Program-made: the position numbers and the translations under genes
Shown: in pieces, positions 17,422 through 26,089 of the stretch
Numbering within the stretch: position 1 is the first letter of the stretch
Layout of the letters: each line of letters begins with the position of its first letter
Source: CAVSRC01 sp963743015
Lineage (GTDB): Bacteria; Pseudomonadota; Alphaproteobacteria; Rhizobiales; Kaistiaceae
NCBI GenBank assembly: GCA_963743015.1
Contig: CAVUOD010000005.1
Location: 1-64,000, forward strand
Direction: 5' to 3'
DNA length: 64,000 nucleotides
Notes under the pieces: generated by a model
What the model was told of the DNA's origin: nothing
Database searches by the model: none
Seen by the model: only the letters and a program-made list of their open reading frames with translations

Positions 17422-18174
17422 ATGACGACGCACCTGACAGCGACCCGCGACGAATGGCTGGCAGCACGGCTCGACCTGCTCGAAGCGGAAAAGGAATTGA
17501 CCAGAAGGAGCGACGCGGTCGCCCAGCAGCGGCAGGCGCTCCCCTGGGTGAGGATCGACAAGGACTATCACTTCGACACCGATGACGGGTCCGCGTCGCT
17601 CGCCGATCTGTTCCGGGGACGCTCGCAGCTCATCGTCTACCACTTCATGTTCGGGCCCGATTACAAGGCCGGCTGCCCGTCCTGCTCGTCGATCGCCGAC
17701 GGGTTCAACGGCAATGCCGCCCATCTCATGAACCACGACGTGATGTTCTGGGCGGTGTCGCGGGCGCCGCTGGCCAAGCTGCAGGCGTTCAGGCATCGCA
17801 TGGGCTGGTCGTTCCCCTGGGCGTCATCATTCGAGAGCGATTTCAACTTCGACTTCGCCGTCGGCCTGACGGAGAAGCAGCAGCGCGAGGACGGTGCTGA
17901 GTACAACTACCGGCGCGAGGCACCCAATCCCGACATCGGACGGAAGGGTCCTACCTTCGCCCCCGCGGCCCAGGCCGGGACCGACAACGCCACCTTCCTG
18001 CGCGAACGGCCCGGCATGAGCGCCTTCGCGATCGAGGACGGCACCGTCTATCACACCTACTCGGCCTATGCCCGCGGGCTCGACGGCCTGTGGGGCGTGT
18101 ACCAGTGGCTCGACCGCGCCCCGCTCGGGCGCAACGACACCGGCTACTGGATGCGCCACCATGACAAGTACTAG
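17422..18174 (+). CDS. DUF899 family thioredoxin-like protein
   Basis: A 250-residue protein of the DUF899 family, a thioredoxin-fold group without proven activity. Signature segments are present: ARLDLLEAEKELTRRSD, LPWVRIDKDYHFD, YHFMFGPDYKAGCPSCSSIADGF and SWSFPWASS-like WSFPWASSFESDFN. The CPSC motif is the thioredoxin-like pair. The ATG at 17422 follows AGAAGGAGAAAACG, a strong site. The 116-base gap after the SRPBCC gene has no clear terminator, so co-transcription with ArsR/SRPBCC is likely. The DUF2182 gene starts inside its last codons. Confidence 0.88.
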   Translation: MTTHLTATRDEWLAARLDLLEAEKELTRRSDAVAQQRQALPWVRIDKDYHFDTDDGSASLADLFRGRSQLIVYHFMFGPDYKAGCPSCSSIADGFNGNAAHLMNHDVMFWAVSRAPLAKLQAFRHRMGWSFPWASSFESDFNFDFAVGLTEKQQREDGAEYNYRREAPNPDIGRKGPTFAPAAQAGTDNATFLRERPGMSAFAIEDGTVYHTYSAYARGLDGLWGVYQWLDRAPLGRNDTGYWMRHHDKY

Positions 18175-18830
18175 GTCGCTCCCGGCGAGCGTCGCCGCCC
18201 TTGCGGCGACGCTCGGGCTGGCCGCCGTGTGCTGGGCCGTCGTGGTCCGCCGGATGGGCGGCATGGACATGGGCGTCATGGCGCCGCGCGGCCCCTTCGC
18301 GCCCTTCCTGGTGATGTGGATCGTGATGATGGCGGCGATGATGCTGCCCGGCCTCGCCCCGACGCTATGGCGACACGCCCGGGCCGGCGGCCGTGCCCAT
18401 GACGTCCTGCTGTTCGTCGCGTCCTATCTGGCGGTCTGGGCCCTCTTCGGCCTGCCGGTCTACGCGGTCTATCGGCCGCACGGCACGCTGATCGCCGGTC
18501 TGATCACCATCGCGGCGGGGCTCTACGAGCTGACGCCGCTCAAGCGCGCCTTTCGTGCGCGTTGCTGTCGCGACCGGTATTCCGGCTTGACCTTCGGTCT
18601 CTGCTGCATCGGGTCGAGCATCGGACTGATGCTCATGCAGGTGTCTCTCGGCATCATGAGCATCGGCTGGATGGTCGTCGCCTCCATCCTCATCGTCGGC
18701 CAGAAGCTGCTGCCCGCCGAGGGCGTCGATCGACGTGCCGGTCGCCCTGGCAATCTTTGCGCTCGGCGTGCTGATCGTCGTCGCGCCGTCGTCGGTGCCC
18801 GGGCTCATGCCGGCAATGCACCCCGTTTAG
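18161..18830 (+). CDS. DUF2182 integral membrane protein (one frame break)
   Basis: Multi-pass membrane protein of about 223 residues. The DUF2182 core is clear: FLVMWIVMMAAMMLPGLAPT, then ELTPLKRAF with a Cys pair (RCC) and FGLCCIGSSIGLMLMQVSLGIMSIGWM. The function is unknown; the family often sits beside DUF899 and DUF1326 genes. The frame changes near 18727, after which IDVPVALAIFALGVLIVVAP forms the last helix and ends at TAG 18830. The ATG at 18161 overlaps the end of the DUF899 gene by 14 bases, pointing to coupled translation. Confidence 0.8.
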
Positions 18831-19298
18831 CGCCGCCGCGCCGGGGCGACGCCGAATTTTTTCGCGCGCACCGCAAATCGTTCTTGATTGTGAAACCTTT
18901 TGGCCCTACCTACCGCGCTGCCCAAATTCGCACGTGCCTGTGGTCGCATGATGTCCGAGGGCGAACCGCCGGGAAAGATCCCGGGCGCTTCGAAGGACGC
19001 GGCTTAAAGCAACGACGTAGCGGGCTTTTTTGGTCTCTGCCGGCTTTCCATCAGCCGGGGTTACTGAAGAGGCATCTACTCATTGCCGGGCGTGCGGATC
19101 GGGCTTCTCCCGCTCCAAGCGAAGGCAGCGAAAGACCGGACAGCCCTGTCCGCTCTTCGCGACTGCCACCCGCAAACCAGCCGGATAATCCGGCAAACCG
19201 GGACGCGTGTCTCCGGATCGATCGTCTCCACATCGATCGTCCGGTGGCGGGCCGACCGGCGGTTTCGCAACATGATCTCGCTTGGGGAGAGCCCGAGA
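18831..19298 (+). ncRNA. Structured leader of ornithine decarboxylase gene (candidate speF motif)
   Basis: A 468-base leader before ornithine decarboxylase. Structured elements include the hairpin CCGGGA-AAGA-TCCCGG (18969-18984), a T6 run at 19026-19031 and the hairpin CCGGC-N9-GCCGG (19040-19058). It also contains a 19-codon frame (18948-19007). A conserved RNA called the speF motif is known upstream of this gene in alphaproteobacteria; assigning this leader to that motif is an inference from position and structure, not a model match. Control by polyamine or ornithine level would be the expected role. Confidence 0.5.
18948..19007 (+). CDS. Possible leader peptide of ornithine decarboxylase gene
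   Basis: ATG ATG opens a 19-codon frame, MMSEGEPPGKIPGASKDAA, ending in TAA. It covers the strongest hairpin in the leader, so translation of it would affect folding. The adjacent prolines (PP at residues 7-8) could slow ribosomes. There is no strong ribosome-binding site, so it may be chance. Confidence 0.3.
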   Translation: MMSEGEPPGKIPGASKDAA

Positions 19299-20428
19299 AT
19301 GACCGACCGTATCCGCGACTTCCTGCGCCACCGACGACCCGAAGGCCCCTGCCTCGTCGTCGACCTCGATATCGTCCGCGACAACTACCGCGCCTTCGCC
19401 ACCGCCATGCCGGACAGCCGCGTCTATTACGCGGTCAAGGCCAACCCGGCGCCGGAGATCCTCGAACTGCTCGCCGGCCTCGGCTCCAGCTTCGATTGCG
19501 CCAGCCTCGCCGAGATCGACATGGCGCTTGCCGCCGGCGCAACGCCCGAGCGCATCTCCTACGGCAACACCATCAAGAAGGAGCGCGACATCGCCGCCGC
19601 CTATGAGCGCGGCATCCGCCTCTTCGCCGTCGATTCCCGCGAGGAAGTCGAGAAGATCGGCCGCGCCGCGCCGTCGGCCCGCGTCTTCTGCCGCATCCTG
19701 ATCGCCAATGACGGCGCCGAGTGGCCGCTGTCGCGCAAGTTCGGCTGCGCCCCGAGATGGCCGTCGATGTGCTCGAGCACGCCCATCGCCTCGGCCTCGA
19801 CGCCTATGGCGTCTCCTTCCATGTCGGCTCGCAGCAGCCCAATCCGGAAGCCTGGGACTTGGCGCTTTCCGCCTCGGCAGAGATCTTCCGCACGTTGGCC
19901 GAGCGCGGCATCCGCCTGCGCATGGTCAATATGGGCGGCGGCTTCCCGGCGAAGTACCTCAAGCAGATCCCGGTGGTGCGCGCCTACGGCCAGGCGATCT
20001 CCGATGCGCTCATGAAGCACTTCGGCAACCGCATCCCCGAGACCATCATCGAGCCCGGCCGCGGCATGGTCGGCGATGCCGGCATCATCAAGGCCGAGGT
20101 CGTGCTGATCTCGCGCAAGGCGGCGGACGATCCGACGCGTTGGGTCTATCTCGACATCGGCAAGTTCGGCGGCCTCGCCGAGACCATGGACGAGGCCATC
20201 CGCTACCCGATCAAGACTCCGCGCGACCGCGACGCCAAGAGCCCCTGCGTCATCGCCGGGCCGACCTGCGATTCGGTCGACGTGCTCTACGAGAAGGTGC
20301 CCTACGAGCTGCCGGTGTCGCTGTCGATCGGCGACGAGGTGCTGATCGAGGGCACCGGCGCCTACACCACGACCTACTCGGCCGTCGCCTTCAACGGCTT
20401 CGAGCCGCTGAAGTCGTTTGTGATCTAG
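19299..20428 (+). CDS. odc: Ornithine (lysine/ornithine) decarboxylase, fold-III PLP enzyme (one frame break)
   Basis: Cytoplasmic alanine-racemase-fold decarboxylase, about 377 residues, that converts ornithine to putrescine and may also accept lysine. Seen: the PLP Lys in YYAVKANPAPEIL, FDCASLAEIDMAL, the glycine loop VNMGGGFPAKY, EPGRGMVGDAG, and the dimer-partner Cys in GPTCDSVDVLYE. One base is missing near 19745, after SRKFGC. The ATG at 19299 follows GGGGAG by 10 bases. It is preceded by a long structured leader and followed by a palindromic element and a GNAT gene. Homospermidine synthase at 32 kb would use its product. Confidence 0.92.
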
Positions 20429-20443
20429 GAACCATCGTCAGAG

Positions 20444-20579
20444 CCCCCTCACCCGGTGCGCTTCGCGCACCACCCTCTCCCGCGAGGGGAGAGGGTTGGG
20501 ATGCGCGGCGCCGCCACAGCGAACCCTCTCCCCTCGCGGGAGAGGGTGGCGAGGCCGCAGGCCGAGCCGGGTGAGGGGG
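20444..20579. repeat. Large intergenic inverted repeat (Hyphomicrobiales-type palindromic element)
   Basis: A 136-base cruciform-capable element. The outer arms are 13 bases and perfect (CCCCCTCACCCGG at 20444-20456 pairs with 20567-20579). The inner arms are 26 bases and perfect (20472-20497 pairs with 20522-20547; core CTCTCCC...GGGAGAG). Elements of this composition are frequent between genes in Bradyrhizobium-like genomes. It may also act as a transcript-end hairpin for ornithine decarboxylase. Confidence 0.85.
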
Positions 20580-20625
20580 AGCTGACCCAAAAGACTCGCA
20601 CTGCGAGCAGAAACGAACATCTGAG

Positions 20626-21150
20626 ATGATCCACTTCGACAGTGAACGTCCTGCCGACGCGCTCGCCCGCGAAGCCCTGCTCGACCGCGCCATGGGCCGC
20701 GAGCGGCTGTTCAAGCCGTCCGAGCGGCTGCGCCGCGGCCGTGAACCCGCCGAGGGACTGGCGCTGGTCGCCCGCGACCACGCCGGCAACCTCGTCGGCA
20801 CCGTGCGCCTGTGGCACGTGCACGCAGGCGACACCCCTGCTTTGCTGCTCGGCCCGCTCGCCGTCGATACGGCGCTGCAGGGCGACGGCATCGGCGCCGG
20901 CCTCATGCGGCTGGCCATCGCACGCGCCAACATGATCGGCCACGCCGGCATCATCCTGGTCGGCGATCCCGAATATTACGCCCGCTTCGGCTTCACCGCC
21001 GAAGCGACCACCGGGCTGATCATGCCGGCGCCGGTCGAGCGGCGACGGTTCCTCGGTCTGGAGCTGAAAGCCCACGGTCTGGCGGACGGCTCCGGTCCGG
21101 TCACGGCCACCGGCAAGCCGCTCACCGGGCGCCTGCCGCTGGCGGCCTGA
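20626..21150 (+). CDS. GNAT family N-acetyltransferase
   Basis: Acetyl-CoA-dependent N-acetyltransferase of 174 residues. The acetyl-CoA loop reads QGDGIGAGLMRLAI (Q/R-x-x-G-x-G/A type), preceded by LGPLAVDTALQ, and it ends with YYARFGFTAEATTGL, as in the YhbS-like subgroup. In many alphaproteobacteria a gene of this type lies between ornithine decarboxylase and homospermidine synthase, so a role in polyamine acetylation is plausible but unproven. The ATG at 20626 has only a weak GAG before it. Confidence 0.85.
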   Translation: MIHFDSERPADALAREALLDRAMGRERLFKPSERLRRGREPAEGLALVARDHAGNLVGTVRLWHVHAGDTPALLLGPLAVDTALQGDGIGAGLMRLAIARANMIGHAGIILVGDPEYYARFGFTAEATTGLIMPAPVERRRFLGLELKAHGLADGSGPVTATGKPLTGRLPLAA

Positions 21151-21390
21151 CGACGTCTGCGCCGGAAACTTGCGGCAAATGCTGGGGTCGCGCGCCCGCT
21201 GCGCGGGCGTTTGCCCATGCAACCCGCTTCCCGCGTATCCCCGGATCGCCAATCACGAGGCAGGTGCGCCGACCGGCAAAGAGTGATAGTGTTTAGATCG
21301 TGTCTAATCACCGGTCGCGGCGGGACCCCTGCCGAAGGCAAGCTCGCCGACGAGACCGTGTCGCGGGCACGGCAATGGGGGCGCGCTGTT

Positions 21391-21407
21391 GCTAATTAAT
21401 GATTAGC
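21391..21407. promoter_or_regulatory. Palindromic operator candidate before cytochrome c gene
   Basis: GCTAAT-TAATG-ATTAGC, with perfect 6-base arms, ends 23 bases before the ATG at 21431. A second palindrome, TTAGA-TCGTG-TCTAA, lies at 21293-21307. AT-rich islands in this GC-rich region mark it as a likely promoter/operator zone. Confidence 0.4.
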
Positions 21408-21430
21408 CAACAAAACTGGGGAGATAATCC

Positions 21431-21817
21431 ATGCAAAGATTGCTAATTTCGGTTGCGGCGGTGGCGCTTCTTGCAACGGTCCAGTCCTCTTTCGCCGCCG
21501 AGGATCTCCAGGCCGGCGCCGATCTCTTCAATGACAATTGCGCCATTTGCCACGGCGCCAAGGGACAGGGATATCCGCAGTCGGTCGTCCCCGACGGCGC
21601 CGTGCGCATCAAGAAGCTGGCCGGTGATTCCGCCTATTGGGACTTCGCCGTCTTCAAGACCGCCGTGGTAGACGGCAAGGATGACCATGGTCGGCCGATG
21701 CGGGTCATGCCCGTATTCGGGAAAGTCGGGCTCTATGAGCCGCCGGGCCAGATGCTCACCGACGCGGACCTCCACAACATTCAGGCCTACATGAAGACCT
21801 TCGGCCCCCAGGAATAG
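21431..21817 (+). CDS. Periplasmic monohaem c-type cytochrome
   Basis: Secreted class I cytochrome c of 128 residues. The signal peptide LLISVAAVALLATVQSSFA is cleaved before AEDLQAG. The single haem site is CAICH (residues 37-41), and a C-terminal Met (VMPVFG) is a fit axial ligand; YMKTFGPQE ends the last helix. GGGGAGA lies before the ATG. It probably carries electrons for the neighbouring membrane cytochrome. It is transcribed toward, and ends 332 bases short of, the convergent membrane cytochrome gene. Confidence 0.9.
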   Translation: MQRLLISVAAVALLATVQSSFAAEDLQAGADLFNDNCAICHGAKGQGYPQSVVPDGAVRIKKLAGDSAYWDFAVFKTAVVDGKDDHGRPMRVMPVFGKVGLYEPPGQMLTDADLHNIQAYMKTFGPQE

Positions 21818-22149
21818 GGCGCACGGGGACCGGCGTCGGCAACAAGATTGCCGCTTGGCGCCTGTCCGGTTTGCTGAGGGCAACGGGACAGCATCGGCCT
21901 TTGCCGATCGTCTGACGCATTTGAGCACGGAAGCGTCCGGACCCGCACGCGGGTTCGGCGCGTGTCTGTGCGTCAGGTGCATCATCGGGCGCTTTCGCTC
22001 GGTTGGTCCGCACAATAGCGACGACAGCAATCTCGGCGTGCCGATTGATGAGCCTCCCCATCAATCCGCACGCCGCCCGCGCCCGCAGAAAACGTATTCG
22101 TCAAAGCATCTGGCGCCGGCTCTTCCGGAAGCGCGACCGATCCCGACCG
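21818..22149. other. Gap without recognisable gene
   Basis: This 332-base stretch lies between convergent cytochrome genes. No open frame here has conserved features, and I see no strong T-run terminator. Confidence 0.6.
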
Positions 22150-22917
22150 CTACACAACCGTGGCCTCCGGCGGATGACCCGCGTCGGACGGATATTTGTA
22201 GAACCAGATCTGGTACATCGACACGAACCACTGAAACGCGAAGCTCAGCCCCATCAACACGCCGCTGACGATGATGATCCAGGCGAAGCCGGGATTGAGC
22301 TTGGTCAGGTACCACGAGCCGATGTCGGTGATCATGGTCAGGAACGGCACGACGATGACGGCCGCCTTGAACCACACCGGACGGATGTAGGCGTGGCTGA
22401 AGATGATCCCGATGGTGAAGAAGATGAACGTCATGCCGAACAGATGGATGTGCGAAACGCGCACCAGCGTGGCGAGGCTCATCCCGGTGTCGGGCTTGGC
22501 GTATTCGGCGAACTTCTCGAAGGTCGTGAACAGGGGAGCGCCCGGCTCGGTGCCGTCGTGACACCGCAGGCACCGGTTCTCGAGGATCGGCTTGATATTC
22601 TTTTCGAATTCCGCCTTCTGGGCTCCGTCGGAGGCCCAGTCCATGATGGCCCGGCGCTCCCTCGAAGGGGCCATCCCCATCATCGGCCCTGTCAGCGCCA
22701 CTTGAAGGCGGTTGCTGGCCTGGTTGCCGCTATAGGCTATGGCGATGTCGTTGGCATTGATGCCCGGCTTGCCGTCCAGCCCGGCGTGGGTCGTGTAGAC
22801 CTGGATCATTGCGAAGACGTAGCCGAATCCGAGCGTGATCAGCGTCGCCGTGAACAGGGTGCGCAGACTGAATGGGAATTCGCTGTAGTGAAAGAACATG
22901 CGGTGAACTTGTTGCAT
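22150..22917 (-). CDS. Membrane-anchored c-type cytochrome with His-containing helices
   Basis: A 255-residue inner-membrane protein. Order: a membrane helix at about 17-40, a periplasmic domain with one haem-c site (CLRCH near residue 120) in an NIKPILENRCLRCHDGTEPGAP context, then about four helices. The first of these reads SHIHLFGMTFIFFTIGIIFSH, with three His on one or both faces that could bind haem b or metal. The combination suggests a quinol- or cytochrome-coupled electron-transfer subunit. I do not recognise a named enzyme; close relatives occur in chemolithotrophs under unhelpful names. It diverges from the cytochrome gene at 23208. The start could also be the Met at 22899. Confidence 0.75.
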   Translation of the reverse strand: MQQVHRMFFHYSEFPFSLRTLFTATLITLGFGYVFAMIQVYTTHAGLDGKPGINANDIAIAYSGNQASNRLQVALTGPMMGMAPSRERRAIMDWASDGAQKAEFEKNIKPILENRCLRCHDGTEPGAPLFTTFEKFAEYAKPDTGMSLATLVRVSHIHLFGMTFIFFTIGIIFSHAYIRPVWFKAAVIVVPFLTMITDIGSWYLTKLNPGFAWIIIVSGVLMGLSFAFQWFVSMYQIWFYKYPSDAGHPPEATVV

Positions 22918-23133
22918 TGCCGCAGCATCCCGTTGGCATGATCATCGACCCTTTCCATTTATAAACTGCCGCGTCCGTATTGCGCCACCGCGAACCGTTC
23001 TCAGCTGGCCGCCTTGGCCTCCCGGCATCCGCCCTTGCGCACACTGGCCGGGGCCTTTCGGCGGGCGTGAGCGCGACGATTCCGCGAATCGCCAGCGTGG
23101 CGGTCGATCTCTGGTTGGAATAATTCGGCTCCG

Positions 23134-23147
23134 TTGACAGAGATCAA
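23134..23147. promoter_or_regulatory. FNR/FixK box in divergent cytochrome promoter region
   Basis: TTGACAGAGATCAA matches the TTGA-N6-TCAA pattern of FNR/FixK sites at all eight half-site positions. It lies 61 bases before the ATG of the 23208 cytochrome gene and on the shared 290-base region with the membrane cytochrome, suggesting induction under low oxygen. Confidence 0.6.
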
Positions 23148-23207
23148 CATCGGGCACACCCTCGTATGTCCATTCTTGAATTTAAGGGCGACTTGCCGGG
23201 AGGATTG

Positions 23208-23612
23208 ATGATGAGACGTTGGATTCTTTTGTCAGTCGGCGTCGTCGCAGGAGGCTTCGGGCTGGTCGCATCAACGACACTGTTCCCGGTTCCGCAGGCC
23301 TGTGCCCAGCAGACGCAGGTGAGCTATGCCGAGGATATCGCGCCGATCTTCAAGGGATGGTGCGTGTCCTGCCATCAGCCGGGCGGCGAAGGCTACGAGC
23401 ACAGCGGCTTCGATGTCAGGACCTATCAGGGCGTGATGAAGGGCACCAAGTTCGGGCCCATGGTCATCGCCGGCAAGCCTGACGAGAGCAGTCTCATCGC
23501 GCTGATCGACGGCACCGCCGGGATTCGCATGCCCTTCCGGCATAAGCCGCTTCCCAACTGCCTGCGCCAGAACATCTGGAGCTGGATCTTCCAAGGCGCC
23601 AAGAACAATTGA
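23208..23612 (+). CDS. Periplasmic c-type cytochrome (PSCyt1-like)
   Basis: Secreted monohaem protein of 134 residues. After the signal (ILLSVGVVAGGFGLVASTTLF...ACAQ) comes IAPIFKGWCVSCHQPGGEGYEHSGFDVRTYQGVMKG, the pattern of planctomycete-type cytochrome domains: haem site CVSCH, then a conserved xSGFDLRTY turn. The closing region MPFRHKPLPNCLRQNIWSWIFQGA supplies the C-terminal helix. The ATG at 23208 follows GGGAGG by 4-6 bases, so it is preferred to an ATG at 23166. An FNR/FixK-like box is upstream. Confidence 0.87.
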   Translation: MMRRWILLSVGVVAGGFGLVASTTLFPVPQACAQQTQVSYAEDIAPIFKGWCVSCHQPGGEGYEHSGFDVRTYQGVMKGTKFGPMVIAGKPDESSLIALIDGTAGIRMPFRHKPLPNCLRQNIWSWIFQGAKNN

Positions 23613-23663
23613 TGCGGTTGCGTTGACGGCTTCGCCCGCGAGGGCAACGGCCGGCGTGCCCGG

Positions 23664-24318
23664 TCAGCCCACCGCACGTCGGGCAGCGGCCGCGCGGCTG
23701 AACACCACCCCGATAGCGGCGCAGGCGAGCGGAAAGACCAGCCCGTAGCCGGCCACGCCGATCATCCGCCAGTTGAGATTGCCGACGGCCGGACCGAGCG
23801 AGCCCGACAAGGCACAGCGCACCGGCCGCAAGCAGACCGGTGCGCGCCGCGATCGCCGGCCCGCTCCCCCCGAACGCCGGTGCCGCGAACAGAAGCGCCA
23901 GACCGAAGAACAGGTGCCAGGCGACAAGCTCGATGGCGTAGAGCAATGACGGCCAGGTCCAGCCGAAGATGAAGCGGTAGTCGGGCATGGCGGCGGGATC
24001 GATCTGCCGTCCGGCGGTGAGCTGGACGACATGCACGGTGATGGTCAGCGCCGCCATGACCACCATCCACAAGAGAGCCATCAGCGCGGACAGGCGCGCT
24101 TCGTCGGGGGCGCACCGAAAGACCGTGGCGAAAAGCGCGACCTGAAGGACGCCGGACAGGGCGGTGAGGACTTCGGCCGCCGCCAGATAGGGCTCGACCG
24201 GGACGCCCGACGCCACGCCGCCGGCGAAGAGCGTCGCGATATAGACGGCGTAGAGGACGGCCAGACCCCAAGCCAGCCACGCACCGGCAAGCAGCGTCGT
24301 GCGCGGGCCGGTCATCAT
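23664..24318 (-). CDS. Multi-pass membrane protein of unknown function (one frame break)
   Basis: About 218 residues with six to seven hydrophobic helices, including TLLAGAWLAWGLAVLYAVYIATL, VLTALSGVLQVALFATVF, LLWMVVMAALTITVHVVQL and ELVAWHLFFGLALLFAAPAF. One frame change near 23805 moves into GNLNWRMIGVAGYGLVFPLACAAIGVVF before the stop at 23664. Several helix His and Trp residues are visible, but no motif I can name. It is convergent with the 23208 cytochrome and followed upstream by the SHOCT gene on the same strand, so it is probably part of the same module. Confidence 0.65.
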
Positions 24319-24348
24319 GGCGGCAGGACCAAAGCGGCGGACCGCTGG

Positions 24349-24678
24349 TCAGCCACCGAGCGTCTTGCGGCGCGCGGCATAGTCCATCTTGTCGATCTCG
24401 CCGCGGGCGAAGCGCTCCTCCAGGATTTCCAGCGCCGTCTGCCGCTGCGCGTTTCCGTGATGATGCGCCAGGCTCCTGCCGTCGAACCAGCGCGCCGACA
24501 GCACCACCAGGAAGATGATCACGCCCCAGAAGAGCACCATCGTCAGGCCGCCGCCGCCCATCATGCCGCCACGGTCAAAGCCCCACATCCAGTCGCCGCC
24601 GGGCCCCTGTGCAAAGGCCGGCCCGCTCCACAGGGCGGCGGCCAGACCAGCGCTTGTCAGCCATTGCCTTGTCGTCAT
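24349..24678 (-). CDS. SHOCT domain membrane protein
   Basis: A 109-residue protein: signal peptide (LTSAGLAAALWSGPAFAQ), a Gly/Met-rich segment (GFDRGGMMGGGG), one membrane helix (LTMVLFWGVIIFLVVLSARWF), and a C-terminal SHOCT motif, ALEILEERFARGEIDKMDYAARRKTL. SHOCT segments are short C-terminal helical pairs of unknown, probably oligomerising, function. The ATG at 24678 is chosen because it opens the signal peptide. An FNR-like box lies 67-80 bases upstream, linking it with the cytochrome genes. Confidence 0.85.
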   Translation of the reverse strand: MTTRQWLTSAGLAAALWSGPAFAQGPGGDWMWGFDRGGMMGGGGLTMVLFWGVIIFLVVLSARWFDGRSLAHHHGNAQRQTALEILEERFARGEIDKMDYAARRKTLGG

Positions 24679-24744
24679 CGTCGCAATTCCTTCGTCGGTC
24701 CTCCCGCCGGGGGCGCAGATTGGCACCGACCCCCCGCCGGGGCT

Positions 24745-24758
24745 TTGTCGCGGATCAA
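24745..24758. promoter_or_regulatory. FNR/FixK-like box upstream of SHOCT gene
   Basis: Read on the minus strand this is TTGATCCGCGACAA: a perfect left half-site and a one-mismatch right half-site of the FNR/FixK pattern. It lies 67 bases before the SHOCT start, a usual distance for activation. Confidence 0.45.
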
Positions 24759-24897
24759 AAAGAGTGTCGGGCCGCCGCGTCAGGCGCCCGGTTCCGGCCC
24801 CTGCCTTTGACAAATCCGCCCAGCCCAGCTTGAACGGGCGCTGAGGTGCCACCACCGCGCCCTTGCCGGCGCGGCCTTTGGGCGGGGCGAAACGCGA

Positions 24898-26089
24898 ATG
24901 GACAGGATTCGCGAGTTCCTTCAGCAGCGGGTCTTTCCCAATCTGCCCTATCCGCACTTCATGGGGCTGGCGCCGCTCGACAGCGTGCTTGCCCTGCTCT
25001 TCCGCGCCCGCCCGAACGTGCCGGTCGCGCTGTGGCCGCGGCTCGCCGTTCTGCTCTTCTTCTCGGCGCTTTCCTCGATCCTCAACCTGCCCGAGCGGCT
25101 GGCCATCGCCGCCTGGCTGAAGCTTCCGCCCGCGCCGGCTGGCGCCGCACGAGGCGCCGGTCTTCGTGCTCGGCTATTTCCGTTCCGGCACCACCTGGCT
25201 GCAGACCCTGCTCTCGCTCGATCCGGCACTGCGCTCGCCGATCTGGCTCGAGGCGCTCTCGCCGCACACCTTCGTCATCACCTGGACGATCCTGCGCCTG
25301 CTGCTCGCACCGTTTCTGATGCTGGTGCGCATCCGCGCCGTCTCACCGCTCGGCGCCACATTGCCGGCCGAGGACGATTTCGCGCTGTGCAACTGGGCGC
25401 GCTGCTCGCTCATCGCCGGCCGCGCCGTGCTGCCCGAGCAGCAGGACTTCTACAATCGCTTCCACGATTTCGAAGGGCTCACGGCGGAGGAACGGGCGCG
25501 CTGGGAACGTCATGAACTGGCCTTCGTCGGCAAGCTGATGCTGGTCGCCAAAGGGCGTCGGCTGCTGCTCAAGTCGCCCAGTCACACCGCCCGCGTCCGC
25601 CATCTCCTGCGCCTCTTTCCGGGCGCCAAGTTCATCCATATCTCGCGCCCGCCGCGCACCGTCTTCCAGTCGAACCTGGCGCTGGTCAAAGGCCTGCAGG
25701 ATACCTTCCGCCTCTCCCCACCCATCGATGCCGACGCGCAGGAAGAGATGATCGTCACGGAATATCTGGCGACCATGGACCGCTATGTCGCCGACCGCGC
25801 ACTGATTCCGCCAGGCGACCTGGCCGAGCTGCGCCTGCAGGATCTTGCCGCCGACCCGCTCGGCGAACTGACGCGCGTCTATGGTGAGCTCGGCCTCCCC
25901 TTCAGCGACGCGTTCCGCGCCCGGCTGGTCAAGCGCCTGAACGCGCCAAAACCGCGCCGGCCGCTCGACCACCCGCCGCTCACCCCGGCGCAGGAGCAAC
26001 GTGCGGCGCGGCTCGACCGCCTCGGCCCGCTCTTCGGTCACGACCGTCCGCCGATCCCACGCGCTGACGAATCTCCTGCCTCATCCTGA
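24898..26089 (+). CDS. Sulfotransferase family protein (one frame break)
   Basis: PAPS-dependent sulfotransferase-like protein of about 397 residues. The 5'-phosphosulfate loop is FVLGYFRSGTTWLQTLL, and the 3'-phosphate motif is near KFIHISRPPRTVFQSNLAL. The N-terminal part (FPNLPYPHFMGL, then a hydrophobic helix) reads in a different frame; the change is near 25140, just before HEAPVFVLG. The acceptor is unknown. The stop codon lies inside a palindromic repeat, so the last residues (ESPASS) may be repeat-derived. It diverges from the SHOCT gene and has no operon partner. Confidence 0.85.

Noticed and set aside
18831..19080. Continuation of the DUF2182 frame as far as ornithine decarboxylase.
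   Set aside because: It follows only from the frame break at 18727; the shifted frame gives a normal last helix and a stop at 18830.
22942..23157. A 71-codon minus-strand frame between the divergent cytochromes.
   Set aside because: It overlaps the FNR-like box and the promoter region, and its product has no family features.
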